Assembly (NCBI RefSeq): GCF_016863175.1
Contig: NZ_BOOJ01000047.1
Coordinates: 1-64,000 of the forward strand
From: Paraplanobispora siamensis
Lineage (GTDB): Bacteria > Actinomycetota > Actinomycetes > Streptosporangiales > Streptosporangiaceae
Reading direction: 5' to 3'
DNA length: 64,000 nucleotides
This document shows positions 17,066 to 25,489 of the stretch, piece by piece. The notes under the pieces were generated by a model. It was not told the origin of the DNA, made no database searches, and saw nothing but the letters and a program-made list of their open reading frames with translations. Each line of letters begins with the position of its first letter. The first letter of the stretch is position 1. Both the position numbers and the translations under genes were made by a program.

Positions 17066-17464
17066 TCAGCCTCCGGCGCCGGGATCGTCCCCCTCTCCCG
17101 GCCGCCGGGCGGACTCCCCGGTCCCGCCGGTCTCCCGCGCCCGGCGCTCGCGCCTGCCCCTGGCGAGCTCGGTGCCCAGGGCGTCAAGACGCTGGGTCCA
17201 GAAGCGGCGGAAGTTCTCCAGCCACACGTCCACCTCCTGCAGGGGTCCGGGATCGACGGAGTACAGGCGGCGGGTGCCCTCGGCGCGCACGGTCGCGAAG
17301 CCGCTGTCGCGCAGCACGCGCAGATGCTGGGAGACCCCCGGCTGGGAGATCCCGAACTCCTCCTGGACGACGGCGCCGATCTCCCCGGCCGCCCGCTCCC
17401 CGTCCGCGAGCAGCTCCAGGATCCGGCGGCGCACCGGGTCGCCGAGAACGTCGAACGCGTGCAT
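17066..17464 (-). CDS. ArsR/SmtB family transcriptional regulator
   Basis: A 132-residue winged-helix protein: MHAFDVLGDPVRRRILELLADGERAAGEIG, then the recognition helix FGISQPGVSQHLRVLRDSGFATVRAEGTRRLYSVD. There is no metal-binding Cys pair. It belongs to the ArsR branch usually paired with SRPBCC (AHSA1-like) genes, whose promoter element it may share (see 17486-17498 and 56039-56050). The C-terminal tail is Arg/Gly-rich. It follows the CoiA-like gene on the same strand, 43 bp downstream, but has its own AT-rich promoter. Confidence 0.88.
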   Translation of the reverse strand: MHAFDVLGDPVRRRILELLADGERAAGEIGAVVQEEFGISQPGVSQHLRVLRDSGFATVRAEGTRRLYSVDPGPLQEVDVWLENFRRFWTQRLDALGTELARGRRERRARETGGTGESARRPGEGDDPGAGG

Positions 17465-17485
17465 GGACCCAATATTTCAGGGCTC

Positions 17486-17498
17486 GCTTATATAAAGC
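17486..17498. promoter_or_regulatory. AT-rich palindromic operator candidate of the ArsR gene
   Basis: GCTTATATAAAGC lies 22-34 bp before the ArsR start codon, on top of the expected -10. Such AT-rich palindromes are rare in this GC-rich DNA. A near-identical core CTTATATAA occurs before the SRPBCC gene at 56039-56050. Autoregulation by ArsR is inferred. Confidence 0.55.
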
Positions 17499-17507
17499 AA
17501 CATGAAC

Positions 17508-18833
17508 TCACATGGCGGCCGGCCTCGTGGCGCGGTTGGACCTCGCGGCGGCGGTCAGGGCCAGCTTGCCGAAGTGGCGGTTGCCGATGGTGCCCCACCA
17601 CGGGTGCCGGTTGAGCGCCTCGGCCAGGCGCAGGCGCCGCTCGCGGGCCTCGGCGAGCTCGCGCCGGTGCTCCTCGGTGAGCTCGGCCCGCCCGGCCGCG
17701 ACGTCGGTGGGGCGGGGATGCCCGGCGGAGATCTCCGCGCAGCGGGCGTCGGCCTCGTAGTAGGCGCGCTGCAGGACGATGAGGTCGCCGGGGACGAGAT
17801 AGCCGCGGGACTTGCGCGGCGTCACGTAGTCCTCGGCGGGCGCGGCGGGCAGCCAGTCCGAGGCGTCGATCGGGTCGCCGCTGTCGCGGGGACGCGCCAG
17901 CTCCTCCAGGAGCTCGTCGGTGCGGTAGCGGGGCAGCGGAGCGCCCTCCCGCCCGCCCGCGACGGCTCCCCCGGCCTCCGGCGGCGTCTGCTCCGGGCGG
18001 CCCTGCAGGAACATCTCCTTGTCCGCGGGAGTGACCCACAGGTACCACCGGCGGCGGCCGTCCGCGCGCTCCATGTACAGCGGCACCAGGTCCCCGGAGG
18101 CCGTCTTGACGATCACGTCGTCGTAGTAGAGGCCGCGGGCGGGCTCCCAGCTGCCGTGGCGTCCCCCGCAGCGGCCGTAACCCAGCTGCGGGCACGGCGA
18201 GGGGTTGTCCCAGTCGCAGGTCACCATGCGCAGTTTCTTGACCCCGCCGCGCACGGGCAGCGCCTCGCGCCCGACGTCCTTCCAGGTGAAGACGTTCAGC
18301 CGGGCCCAGGGGGCGCGGTCGATGGGCATGGCGTTCTCGTCGTTGACCAGCCACAGCGGGGTCAGGCCGCCGGAACGGGCCATCCGGGTGCGCTTGTCGA
18401 CCGATCCCGTGGCGATGGCCGACAGCTGGATTTCGTAGCCGAGTTTCCTTCCTCCCTCACCGGTGACGACGACGTCGGTACGGCCCCGGCCGTTTGCGGG
18501 GCGCTCGTCGACATCGGCGGTGAATCCCTCGCGGTCGGCGGTTCGCGCGGTGTATTCCCGGAGCGCCTTGTGCAGATCGCTTTGCGCACCGGTCTCTTTC
18601 AGCTCCCCCGTGGGGACGTGCATCGCGTGGGGGCGGCCGTTCTTTTTCCTGATGGTCATGAATCCCGGGCAGGCCATGCCGTCGTGCTCGTAGGGGTCCA
18701 GGCAGTAGAGCAGGTCCGGGTGGTAGTTGCGGTAAAGCTCGTCGAGGAGACCTGGGCGGTCGGGATGGCCGAGGTCGTCTTCGGTGAGATCGAGATCGAT
18801 CCCATACCGACGATGAAAGACACTGTGCGCCAT
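17508..18833 (-). CDS. CoiA-like nuclease-domain protein
   Basis: A 441-residue protein with an N-terminal cysteine pair (YCLDPYEHDGMACPGFMTIRK) and a central segment RTDVVVTGEGGRKLGYEIQLSAI. Its D...ExQ spacing (Asp120, Glu134, Gln136) matches the PD-(D/E)XK-like nuclease core of competence protein CoiA. After that come Trp-rich parts (LTPLWLVNDENAMP, RLNVFTWKDVG) and Cys motifs (CDWDNPSPCPQLGYGRCGG) that may bind zinc. Probably a cytoplasmic DNA or RNA nuclease. The start is uncertain: ATG 18833 has GGAGGA almost touching it, while an ATG at 18893 would add 20 residues. It lies downstream of the NYN gene and close to the helicase-nuclease operon. Confidence 0.7.
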   Translation of the reverse strand: MAHSVFHRRYGIDLDLTEDDLGHPDRPGLLDELYRNYHPDLLYCLDPYEHDGMACPGFMTIRKKNGRPHAMHVPTGELKETGAQSDLHKALREYTARTADREGFTADVDERPANGRGRTDVVVTGEGGRKLGYEIQLSAIATGSVDKRTRMARSGGLTPLWLVNDENAMPIDRAPWARLNVFTWKDVGREALPVRGGVKKLRMVTCDWDNPSPCPQLGYGRCGGRHGSWEPARGLYYDDVIVKTASGDLVPLYMERADGRRRWYLWVTPADKEMFLQGRPEQTPPEAGGAVAGGREGAPLPRYRTDELLEELARPRDSGDPIDASDWLPAAPAEDYVTPRKSRGYLVPGDLIVLQRAYYEADARCAEISAGHPRPTDVAAGRAELTEEHRRELAEARERRLRLAEALNRHPWWGTIGNRHFGKLALTAAARSNRATRPAAM

Positions 18834-19063
18834 TCCTCCACGGTATGGTCCTTCACTGACATTTCCGAAAGACAGCGCATCAAGACAGCGCATCGGCCAC
18901 CCGGGAACGGAGATCTCCCGGCGGATCGGGCTCCCTCAAATGACGGCCCGCGCATCCGGGGAAACTCCGCTTTCTCCCGCACCTCGACCGGCCTTTTCCT
19001 CGCGAGAAAGACCGCCCTGCGGTCACGTGCCCCGCCGGTTCCGCGTGGGTACGGCGGGCGCGG
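18834..19063. other. Gap between the NYN and CoiA-like genes
   Basis: About 230 bp upstream of the CoiA-like gene, partly readable as an N-terminal extension of it. It is noticeably less GC-rich than its surroundings, as expected of a promoter region. I see no further gene. Confidence 0.4.
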
Positions 19064-19510
19064 TCAGGCGGCCAGGTCCAGGGAGATGACCTGCCCGGCC
19101 GTACGGCGCAGGCGGCGGCTCAGGGCGCCGGAGCGCGAGACCACCACGACCTGGACGCCGCTGTGGCGCAGCCACTCGGCGAGGTCGGTGAAGACGCCGT
19201 CGCCGGAGCCGATGACCACGCGCTCGAAGCGGGTGTCGAGATGGTCGAGGCGGATCACCTCGCACAGCGCCTCGTCGGCGCCGTCGCGACCGGAGCGGAC
19301 CAGGATCTGGATGCCCGCCAGGGCGAGGCCGACCGGGACCAGGGCGCCGTGGTTCACCGCGGCGACATACTGATCCATGAAACCGGCGGGAACACGGCGG
19401 CGGTAGTGGTCCATCATGGTCACCACCTCCGCGGTGGCGGGGCGCGGGGCGCCGACCAGGTTCTCCACATCCAGCAGGTGAACGGAACGGCCGTGCGAGA
19501 TGTTACGCAT
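19064..19510 (-). CDS. NYN/PIN-like domain protein (putative RNase)
   Basis: A 148-residue single-domain protein with the acidic signature of NYN/PIN nucleases: HLLDVENLVG (Asp14, Asn17), GRDGADEALCEVI (Asp79) and VVIGSGDGVFTDLAEWLRHSGVQVVVVS (Asp104). This places it near LabA/NYN RNases, which cleave RNA using Mg2+; activity here is inferred. ATG 19510 is chosen because AAGGGGG precedes it. It is divergent from the helicase-nuclease operon across a 128-bp region and may belong to the same functional block. Confidence 0.82.
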   Translation of the reverse strand: MRNISHGRSVHLLDVENLVGAPRPATAEVVTMMDHYRRRVPAGFMDQYVAAVNHGALVPVGLALAGIQILVRSGRDGADEALCEVIRLDHLDTRFERVVIGSGDGVFTDLAEWLRHSGVQVVVVSRSGALSRRLRRTAGQVISLDLAA

Positions 19511-19560
19511 CGCGATGCCCCCTTGCCTCTGTGCTACCACCACATGGGACGCACTTTAAT

Positions 19561-19615
19561 GCTGGAAATCGCTGGAACTCAAGGGAGACACGTGGAAACA
19601 GGCGGAACTCCTGTT
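19561..19615. promoter_or_regulatory. Repeats and dyad in the divergent promoter of the nuclease-helicase operon
   Basis: Two adjacent copies GCTGGAAATC and GCTGGAACTC (19561-19580) are followed by a perfect dyad AACAGG-N7-CCTGTT (19597-19615); its spacer holds another GGAACTC-like copy (19604-19610). This lies between the NYN gene start and the GTG at 19639, so it is a likely operator for one or both directions. The binding protein is unknown. Confidence 0.5.
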
Positions 19616-19638
19616 ACCATCCGGCCCGTGAGTGAATC

Positions 19639-20427
19639 GTGAGCGAATCGCTGGACGCGTTGGAGCGGCGCATAGCCGAGCTCCGCGCCGAGGTGCGCCG
19701 CGCAGTCAAGGCGCGTGACGGCGCGCTGGCCCGCTCCCTCCGGGCGGACCTGCGCCGGGCCGAGCTGGCCTGGGACGAGGCGGTCGTCGCCGAGGAGCCC
19801 GCGGCGGTCAGACCGGCTCCGCGCGAGGCCGAGACGTCTCTGATGCCGATCCGCGAGCAGGTGCACCAGGCGCTGGTCCTGCTCGGCGTGCCGGCCGCGG
19901 CCAAGCTGATCGTCACGGTGAACGAGGCGTTCTTCTCCGGGGCGCTGCGGGGCCCGCAGCTCACCAGCCTGCGCAGGGACGAGGAGCGCTCCTTCCGCGC
20001 CGACCCCTACGCCAGGCCGTACTACCTGTGCGCCGTGCTGACCGACCGCCTCTCCCCCGCCCGCGGGCTGCTGGCCGACAGCACCTGGCCGCCGGAGGCG
20101 CGGGTGGTGGGGCCGCTGAGCCCGCGCGTCGACTACCTCACCGCGACCATGCGCATCGCCGAGCACCTGACCCGGCTGACGGATCCGCCGCCCGGCGCGG
20201 TCCGGCTGCTGACCCGCATGGCGCAGAACATCCCCGGCGCGGTCGAGGGCTTCGCCCCCGCCGACCCGCTGGCCGCGATCCGCGCGGCCCGCGCCGAGCT
20301 GGAGGTCCACCTGCCCGCCGACACCGCCCAGCGGGCCGAGGTCGCGGCGCGGGCGAGCAGGCAACTGACGGACGCGGAGCGCCTGTTCGGCGCCTCCGCC
20401 ATGACCACGCTGAGAGGGGCCTGTTGA
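19639..20427 (+). CDS. Unknown protein with N-terminal coiled coil, first gene of the helicase-nuclease operon
   Basis: A 262-residue protein I cannot assign to a family. Residues 1-50 form a charged heptad-like coiled coil (ALERRIAELRAEVRRAVKARDGALARSLRADLRRAELAW). A globular part follows with IREQVHQALVLLGVPAAAKLIVTVNEAFF, LTSLRRDEERSFRADPYARPYYLCAVLT and ATMRIAEHLTRL. These conserved-looking aromatic and charged stretches could be a DNA-binding or partner-binding winged helix. The GTG start sits in a short duplication (GTGAGTGAATC / GTGAGCGAATC). The next gene starts 25 bp later. Its role is inferred only from the operon. Confidence 0.75.
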   Translation: MSESLDALERRIAELRAEVRRAVKARDGALARSLRADLRRAELAWDEAVVAEEPAAVRPAPREAETSLMPIREQVHQALVLLGVPAAAKLIVTVNEAFFSGALRGPQLTSLRRDEERSFRADPYARPYYLCAVLTDRLSPARGLLADSTWPPEARVVGPLSPRVDYLTATMRIAEHLTRLTDPPPGAVRLLTRMAQNIPGAVEGFAPADPLAAIRAARAELEVHLPADTAQRAEVAARASRQLTDAERLFGASAMTTLRGAC

Positions 20428-20452
20428 TGGACAGGCACGACAGGGGCGTCCG

Positions 20453-21553
20453 GTGAAGCGGCTGGACGCGCTGCGCGGCCCGGTGCCGCCCCGCCCGCAC
20501 GACGCCCGCGCCATCGCGGCACTGGCGGCCAACCCCGGGTGCGCCCGGCGGGCCGTGCTGGACGCCGCCGGGGTCGACAAGGACGGCACGGCCCGGCATC
20601 TGGGCTTCCCCGCCCCGTTCGGCCAGTCGCAGTTCGCCATCACCCGCGGGAACGTGTTCGAGACCCTGGTGAAGGAGAACGGCTGCGCCGAGCTGCTGCG
20701 CCTGATGCGGGAGCTGCTCGGGCTTCCGGTGGCCCAGGTGGGCTACCAGGACGTGGAGAACGTCGGCTCGCATCTGCGCGCCTCGCACACCCGGGCGCTG
20801 ATCGACCGGGCAGCGCGCGAGAGCGAGGACAGCGCGGTCTTCTACGACCACCCGCTGTTCAGCCTGGAGATCGCCGGGCACACCTGCTACCTCGAACCCG
20901 ACGTGGTGGCCTTCCAGCTCGGCGGGCGCTTCCACATCGTGGAGATCAAGTCCTTCGCCGTGATCGACGGCCAGGCCGAGCCCGAGAAGGTCGCGGCCGC
21001 GGCCCGCCAGGCGGCGGTCTACGTGCTGGCGCTGCGCACGCTCATGGCCGAGCTGGGCCACGACCCCGAGCGCGTCTCCCACGACGTGGTGCTGGTCTGC
21101 CCCGAGAACTTCGCCAACCGCCCGACCGCGACGCTGCTGGACGTGCGCAGGCAGCTGGCGGTGCTCAAGCGGCAGCTCACCCGGATGACCCGGGTCGACC
21201 GGCTGGTGGAGGACCTGCCGCCGGGGCTCACCTTCTCCCTCGACCCGGACTCCGAGGGCGTGCCGACCCGCCCGGCGGCCGAGCTGGCCGAGGCCCTGGC
21301 GCGCGTACCGGCCCGGTACGCGCCGGACTGCCTGTCGACCTGCGACATGTGCATGTTCTGCCGGGACGAGGCCCGCGCCTGCGGCTCGACCGACCTGCTC
21401 GGCCGGCAGATCCGCGACCAGCTCGGCGGGGTGTCCCGGATGACCGAGGCGCTCGCCCTGGCCGAGGGCGCGGCCGAGCCCGCCGAGGACCAGGAGGAGG
21501 TCGCCCGCCTGCTGCGGCTGGCGAACCGCCTGCGGGAGGAGTGCCTGGCGTGA
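20453..21553 (+). CDS. PD-(D/E)XK nuclease with Cas4/AddB-like cysteine cluster
   Basis: A 366-residue protein with a RecB-family nuclease core: EPDVVAFQLGGRFHIVEIKSF (Asp150, Glu164, Lys166), then ARQAAVYVLAL supplying the QxxxY motif (Gln186, Tyr190). Cysteines fit a Cas4/AddB-type iron-sulphur arrangement: Cys30 in NPGCARRAV near the N-terminus, plus Cys300-x2-Cys303-x6-Cys310 in CDMCMFCRDEARAC, with extra Cys293 and Cys297. Predicted: a DNA end-processing nuclease holding a 4Fe-4S cluster (inferred). GTG start with AGGGGC before it; the next gene begins in a GTGA overlap with its stop. Confidence 0.8.
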   Translation: MKRLDALRGPVPPRPHDARAIAALAANPGCARRAVLDAAGVDKDGTARHLGFPAPFGQSQFAITRGNVFETLVKENGCAELLRLMRELLGLPVAQVGYQDVENVGSHLRASHTRALIDRAARESEDSAVFYDHPLFSLEIAGHTCYLEPDVVAFQLGGRFHIVEIKSFAVIDGQAEPEKVAAAARQAAVYVLALRTLMAELGHDPERVSHDVVLVCPENFANRPTATLLDVRRQLAVLKRQLTRMTRVDRLVEDLPPGLTFSLDPDSEGVPTRPAAELAEALARVPARYAPDCLSTCDMCMFCRDEARACGSTDLLGRQIRDQLGGVSRMTEALALAEGAAEPAEDQEEVARLLRLANRLREECLA

Positions 21554-23019
21554 GCGCTCTGACCGCCCTGGCCCGGCTGCGCGCGGTCCGCGAGGGCGTG
21601 GCCCAGCCGATCACCACGGTCCGGCACTGCCACCTCTCGGACCGCCCCATGGTCTTCATCCCGCTCCGGATGGCCGGTGAGGCCGCCGCCCCACTGGGGG
21701 CGATGGTCGGCACCGATCCGGAGCACCCCCGGCTGCTGGTGGTGCCGCAGCCGCGCAACCGGGACCTGCGTTTCGCCTTCGCCGGAGAGCTGGCCGAGGT
21801 GCTGCTGCCGTACATCGAGGGGTTCGGCAAGACCACCGAGACGGTGGAGAAGCGGGGCGGCGAGCCGTACGAACGCTGCCTGGACGCCCCGCAGATCCTC
21901 GTGCCGAACCGGCCCGCGGTGGCGTTCACCGGGCTGCTGGGCCGCTCCACCCGCTTCCGGCGGGCCGACGGGCCCTACCCGGTGCACCCGTCGGTGCCGC
22001 TGCTGGGCCGGTGGCTGACCTACTTCGCCGACCGCTCGGCCCAGCCGGGCTCCTCGCTGCTGCCGGCGGTGACGGAGGTCCTGGGCGCGCACTGGGCCAC
22101 CGGGCAGAGCGGCCTGGAGGACGCCAACCTGGCGGCGCTGCTGGGCTGGATCGATCCACCCGCGGGGATGGACGGCCGGCGCGCCGCACAGGAGGCGGAG
22201 GACCCGCTGCTGTGGCCGCCCGCCGGCCCCGCGACCGACCCGGGCTTCGACAACGAGGTGCTGGCCCCGGCGATCCGCGCCTACGAGGAGGCGCCGACGA
22301 GCCGGGCCGTGGAGCGGATCGCCCGGGCGCTGCGGACCCAGCTGGAGCCGACCTGGCGGCTGATGTGGCGGGCGGTGGAGCTGCTGCGCGCGCTGCCGGA
22401 GGGCTCGCGGGTCGCCGACCGGTGGGAGGTCGACCGGGGGTCGTTCACCCGCTTCGTCGAGCGCATCGCCGAGGGCGCCCCGCCGCAGGCCCGCAGGGAC
22501 GGCGCGGTGAGCGCGGCGGCGCGGCTGGCCGGGCTGGAGCGGGCGCGGGCCAGCTACGACGTGCAGCGGGCCTACGACGACCCGCTGGTCATGGCCGAGT
22601 ACCGGCTGACCGGCGAGGCGTTCGCCGGGGTGGTCACCGGCGCCGAGCCCGAGCACTTCGAGGGCGAGGGCCGCTCCCGCAAGCTCAGGCCGCTGATCAG
22701 GGTGCGCACCGACGATCCGGTACGGCTGGCGCCCGGCACCGCGGTGGGCAGCCCGGACCGGCGCGGCCACGGGGCCGAGGTCCTCGGGTTCGCCGACGGC
22801 GAGATCCTCCTCAAGATCACCAAGGGGATGGGCCGCGGCAAGGTCCCCGCCCCCGGATCCGTGCCCGAGCCGGGCGAGCGGGTCTGCTACACCTCGCTGA
22901 CCGACGACTTCCAGAGCTCGGCCGCGCTGCCCGACCCGGAGAACACGCCGTGGACCCACGGGGGCCCGCCGCAGGAGTACGTCCCCGATGACGACGACGC
23001 CCAGGAGGAGTGGTCATGA
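21550..23019 (+). CDS. Unknown protein, possible barrel subunit of a split Dna2-like enzyme
   Basis: A 489-residue protein with no recognised family. The N-terminal half includes RPMVFIPLRMAGEAAAPLGAMVG and LLVVPQPRNRDLRFAFAGELAEVLLPYIE. The middle is helical (ALRTQLEPTWRLMWRAVELLRALPEG). The last 120 residues are beta-rich: KLRPLIRVRTDDPVRLAPGTAVG, HGAEVLGFADGEILLKITKGMGRG and PGERVCYTSLTDDF. These resemble the barrel that precedes helicase motif I in UPF1/Dna2-like SF1 enzymes. I infer that it provides DNA-binding barrel functions in trans. It overlaps its neighbours by 4 bp on both sides, so the subunits are probably made in step. Confidence 0.7.
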   Translation: MSALTALARLRAVREGVAQPITTVRHCHLSDRPMVFIPLRMAGEAAAPLGAMVGTDPEHPRLLVVPQPRNRDLRFAFAGELAEVLLPYIEGFGKTTETVEKRGGEPYERCLDAPQILVPNRPAVAFTGLLGRSTRFRRADGPYPVHPSVPLLGRWLTYFADRSAQPGSSLLPAVTEVLGAHWATGQSGLEDANLAALLGWIDPPAGMDGRRAAQEAEDPLLWPPAGPATDPGFDNEVLAPAIRAYEEAPTSRAVERIARALRTQLEPTWRLMWRAVELLRALPEGSRVADRWEVDRGSFTRFVERIAEGAPPQARRDGAVSAAARLAGLERARASYDVQRAYDDPLVMAEYRLTGEAFAGVVTGAEPEHFEGEGRSRKLRPLIRVRTDDPVRLAPGTAVGSPDRRGHGAEVLGFADGEILLKITKGMGRGKVPAPGSVPEPGERVCYTSLTDDFQSSAALPDPENTPWTHGGPPQEYVPDDDDAQEEWS

Positions 23020-24329
23020 CGCTGAGGGTCGTCGAGCCCCTGACCCCGCAGCAGGAGGCGGCGGCCGTCGTCTCCGACGTGCTGTCCGACCTGCCGCGCC
23101 ACCGCGGCGTGGTCGTCGACTCCCCGCCGGGCGCGGGCAAGTCCACGCTGGTGGTCAGGGCCGCCGGGCACATCGCGGAGACCGGCGAGCCGCTGATGAT
23201 CGTCGCGCAGACCAACGAGCAGGTCGACGACCTGGTCGAGCGGCTGGCGAACGAGCACCCCGACCTGACGATCGGCCGCCTGTCGGCGAGCGGATACGTC
23301 ACCCCGCAGCGGATCCTCGCCCACTCCAACGTCTCGGTGGCGACCAAGCTGCCCGACCTGGGCGACCCGGCGGTGGTGATCGCCACGGCGGACAAGTGGG
23401 CCTGGATCGGCGACCGGGTCTGGCCCTGGGCCATCGTCGACGAGGCCTACCAGATGCGTTCGGACAAGCTGCTGCGCATCGCCTCGCTGTTCGAGCGGTC
23501 GCTGTTCGTGGGCGACCCCGGGCAGCTGGACCCGTTCTCGATCGTCGACGGCGACCGCTGGGCGGGCCTGTCGTGGGACCCGGTGCAGAGCGCGGTCTCG
23601 GTGCTGCTGCGGCACAACCCGGACCTGCCGGTGCACCGGCTGCCGGTCTCCTGGCGGCTGCCCGCCTCGGCGGGGCCGGTGGTCTCGGAGGCGTTCTATC
23701 CCTTCACCGGGTTCCGGTCGGGCACGGCGCACGCCGACCGGTCGCTGGAGCTGACGGTCAACGGCATGCGCACCTCCTACGACCGGGCGCTGGAGGAGGC
23801 GGCCGCCTCGGGCTGGGCCCTGTACGAGCTGCCCAGCCGCCACACCGTGCGCACCGACGCCGAGGCGGTGCAGGCCACGGCCCTGCTCGCCGTACGGCTG
23901 CTGCAGCGGGCCCCGGTGGCGCACTCCGAGCGCGGCAGCCACCGGGTCACGGCCGACCGGATCGCGATCGGCGCGGCCCACCGCGACCAGGTGGCGGCCA
24001 TCCGCGCGGCCGGGGTGCCGCCGGAGATCACGGTGGACACGGCCAACCGCCTCCAGGGCCGGGAGTACGACGTGACGATCGTGCTGCACCCGCTGTCCGG
24101 GCGGCGCGACGCCACCGCCTTCCACCTGGAGTCGGGGCGGCTGTGCGTGCTCACCTCCCGGCACCGGCACGCGTGCATCGTGGTGGCGCGGGCGGGGATC
24201 CCCGAGCTGCTGGACGCCCACCCCTCGGCCGAGCCGGTCCAGCTGGGCGTGCCGGTGAAGTTCCCCGACGGCTGGGAGGCCAACCAGTCCGTCCTGGCCC
24301 ACCTGTCCAGGCACCGCGTGACGCCCTGA
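23016..24329 (+). CDS. SF1-type helicase (UPF1/Dna2-like core)
   Basis: A 437-residue ATPase that is close to a bare SF1B helicase core. Motifs: Q-like TPQQEAAAVV, Walker A DSPPGAGKST (Lys42), motif II VDEAYQ (Asp142, Glu143), motif III VGDPGQLDPF, motif IV/V around VDTANRLQGREYDVTIVLHPL and motif VI VLTSRHRHACIVVARAG. It is small for SF1, lacking the large 1B/2B insertions. It is the last gene of the operon; ATG 23016 overlaps the previous stop (ATGA) and has AGGAGG at 23003-23008. Predicted to unwind DNA (or RNA) for the nuclease encoded two genes earlier. Confidence 0.87.
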   Translation: MTLRVVEPLTPQQEAAAVVSDVLSDLPRHRGVVVDSPPGAGKSTLVVRAAGHIAETGEPLMIVAQTNEQVDDLVERLANEHPDLTIGRLSASGYVTPQRILAHSNVSVATKLPDLGDPAVVIATADKWAWIGDRVWPWAIVDEAYQMRSDKLLRIASLFERSLFVGDPGQLDPFSIVDGDRWAGLSWDPVQSAVSVLLRHNPDLPVHRLPVSWRLPASAGPVVSEAFYPFTGFRSGTAHADRSLELTVNGMRTSYDRALEEAAASGWALYELPSRHTVRTDAEAVQATALLAVRLLQRAPVAHSERGSHRVTADRIAIGAAHRDQVAAIRAAGVPPEITVDTANRLQGREYDVTIVLHPLSGRRDATAFHLESGRLCVLTSRHRHACIVVARAGIPELLDAHPSAEPVQLGVPVKFPDGWEANQSVLAHLSRHRVTP

Positions 24330-24379
24330 CCCCGCGGGCCGAGTAGTCTCCGGCGACGGGCGGGCGGCGCGCGCCGCGG

Positions 24380-25444
24380 TCAGTGAGTGTGGTCGGTCGC
24401 CGGGATCCCGGGATGGGCCAGCAGCCAGGCGATGCGCTCGCGGCTGTCGTCGTCGACCGGCGTGTAGACCACCATCCGCGTCTCGGGCGGCGCGGCCAGG
24501 GTCATGCTGGTGGATACCGTGCGGACCAGTCCGGCCACGCAGTGCTGGAAGATCTTCATCCGGCTGCCCGGGCTGGCCACGTCGTGGGTGGCCCACATGC
24601 GGGCGAACTCGGGGCTGACGGCCGACAGCCGGCGGACGAGGTCGGTCCAGGCGGGCTCGCCGACGTGCCGCCCGAACCCGGCCCGCAGGGTGGCCACCAT
24701 CTGCGGCAGCTCCTCCGCCCGGTTGACCACGGGGTTGCAGCACTCGCGCGTGACGAACAGCTGCCAGAGCGCGTTGCGGGTGGCCGGCGGCTGCCCGGTC
24801 ATATTGGGGAACAGCCTGTCGTAGGCGGCGTTCCAGGCCAGCAGGTCGTAGCGGGCGTTGTATACCGCGGCGGGGATCGGGGTGAGCTGGTCGAGGATGA
24901 CCTGCGTCTCGGGTTCCAAGCTCCGGCACCCACCGGACTCGGGAACGGCCGGCACCCCGGCGAGGCGGTAGAGGTGCTCGTGCTCGGCCTGGTCCAGCCC
25001 CAGCGTGCGGGAGATCGCGTCGAGCACCTGCACGCTGACGTTGATCGGCCGCCCCTGCTCCAGCCAGGTGTACCAGGTGACGCCGACCCCGGCGAGCTGG
25101 GCGACCTCCTCACGGCGCAGCCCGGGCGTACGGCGGCGCAGCCCCGGCGGCAGGCCGACGTCGGCCGGGGTGATCCGCTCGCGGCGGCTGCGCAGGAAGG
25201 CGGCCAGTTCGGTACGGCGCGCCCGCGGCCGGTCCTCCGGCGGGTTCCCGGCCGCGGTCTCCACCGACCGGCTCCCCGCCCCGGCCTCGACCGCCTTCGG
25301 GCCGCCGGCCTCCGGCGACCGGCCCTCGGCCCCGGCCGTCTTCCGGATCCCGGCCCCGGCCTCCGCGGGCCTGAGGGGGCGCGGGGTCCTGGCGGCGGGG
25401 CGGGTGGCCGGGCCGGTTGCGTCACGGGTGTCCGGCTGCGTCAC
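24380..25444 (-). CDS. XRE-type HTH regulator with MmyB-like ligand-binding domain
   Basis: About 354 residues. After a disordered Ala/Gly/Pro-rich N-terminus (about 90 residues) comes the HTH: ELAAFLRSRRERITPADVGLP, then LRREEVAQLAGVGVTWYTWLEQGR. The C-terminal PAS-like MmyB domain has AAVYNARYDLLAWNAAYDRLFPNM, the NALWQLFV region and VVYTPVDDDSRERIAWL. GTG 25444 is chosen because GGAGG precedes it by 5 bp. It is divergent from an MFS pump gene, the usual arrangement for a regulator and its target. A dyad CTGGT-N3-ACCAG lies between them. Confidence 0.87.
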   Translation of the reverse strand: MTQPDTRDATGPATRPAARTPRPLRPAEAGAGIRKTAGAEGRSPEAGGPKAVEAGAGSRSVETAAGNPPEDRPRARRTELAAFLRSRRERITPADVGLPPGLRRRTPGLRREEVAQLAGVGVTWYTWLEQGRPINVSVQVLDAISRTLGLDQAEHEHLYRLAGVPAVPESGGCRSLEPETQVILDQLTPIPAAVYNARYDLLAWNAAYDRLFPNMTGQPPATRNALWQLFVTRECCNPVVNRAEELPQMVATLRAGFGRHVGEPAWTDLVRRLSAVSPEFARMWATHDVASPGSRMKIFQHCVAGLVRTVSTSMTLAAPPETRMVVYTPVDDDSRERIAWLLAHPGIPATDHTH

Positions 25445-25489
25445 GGTCACCTCCCCATGGTCGCCGACGGGCGGTCCGCCTGCCAGGTG

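Noticed and set aside
20427-20456. Nine-codon ATG frame joining the first and second genes of the helicase operon.
   Set aside because: Too short to support. The ATG overlaps the previous stop, but GTG 20453 starts a clear protein on its own.
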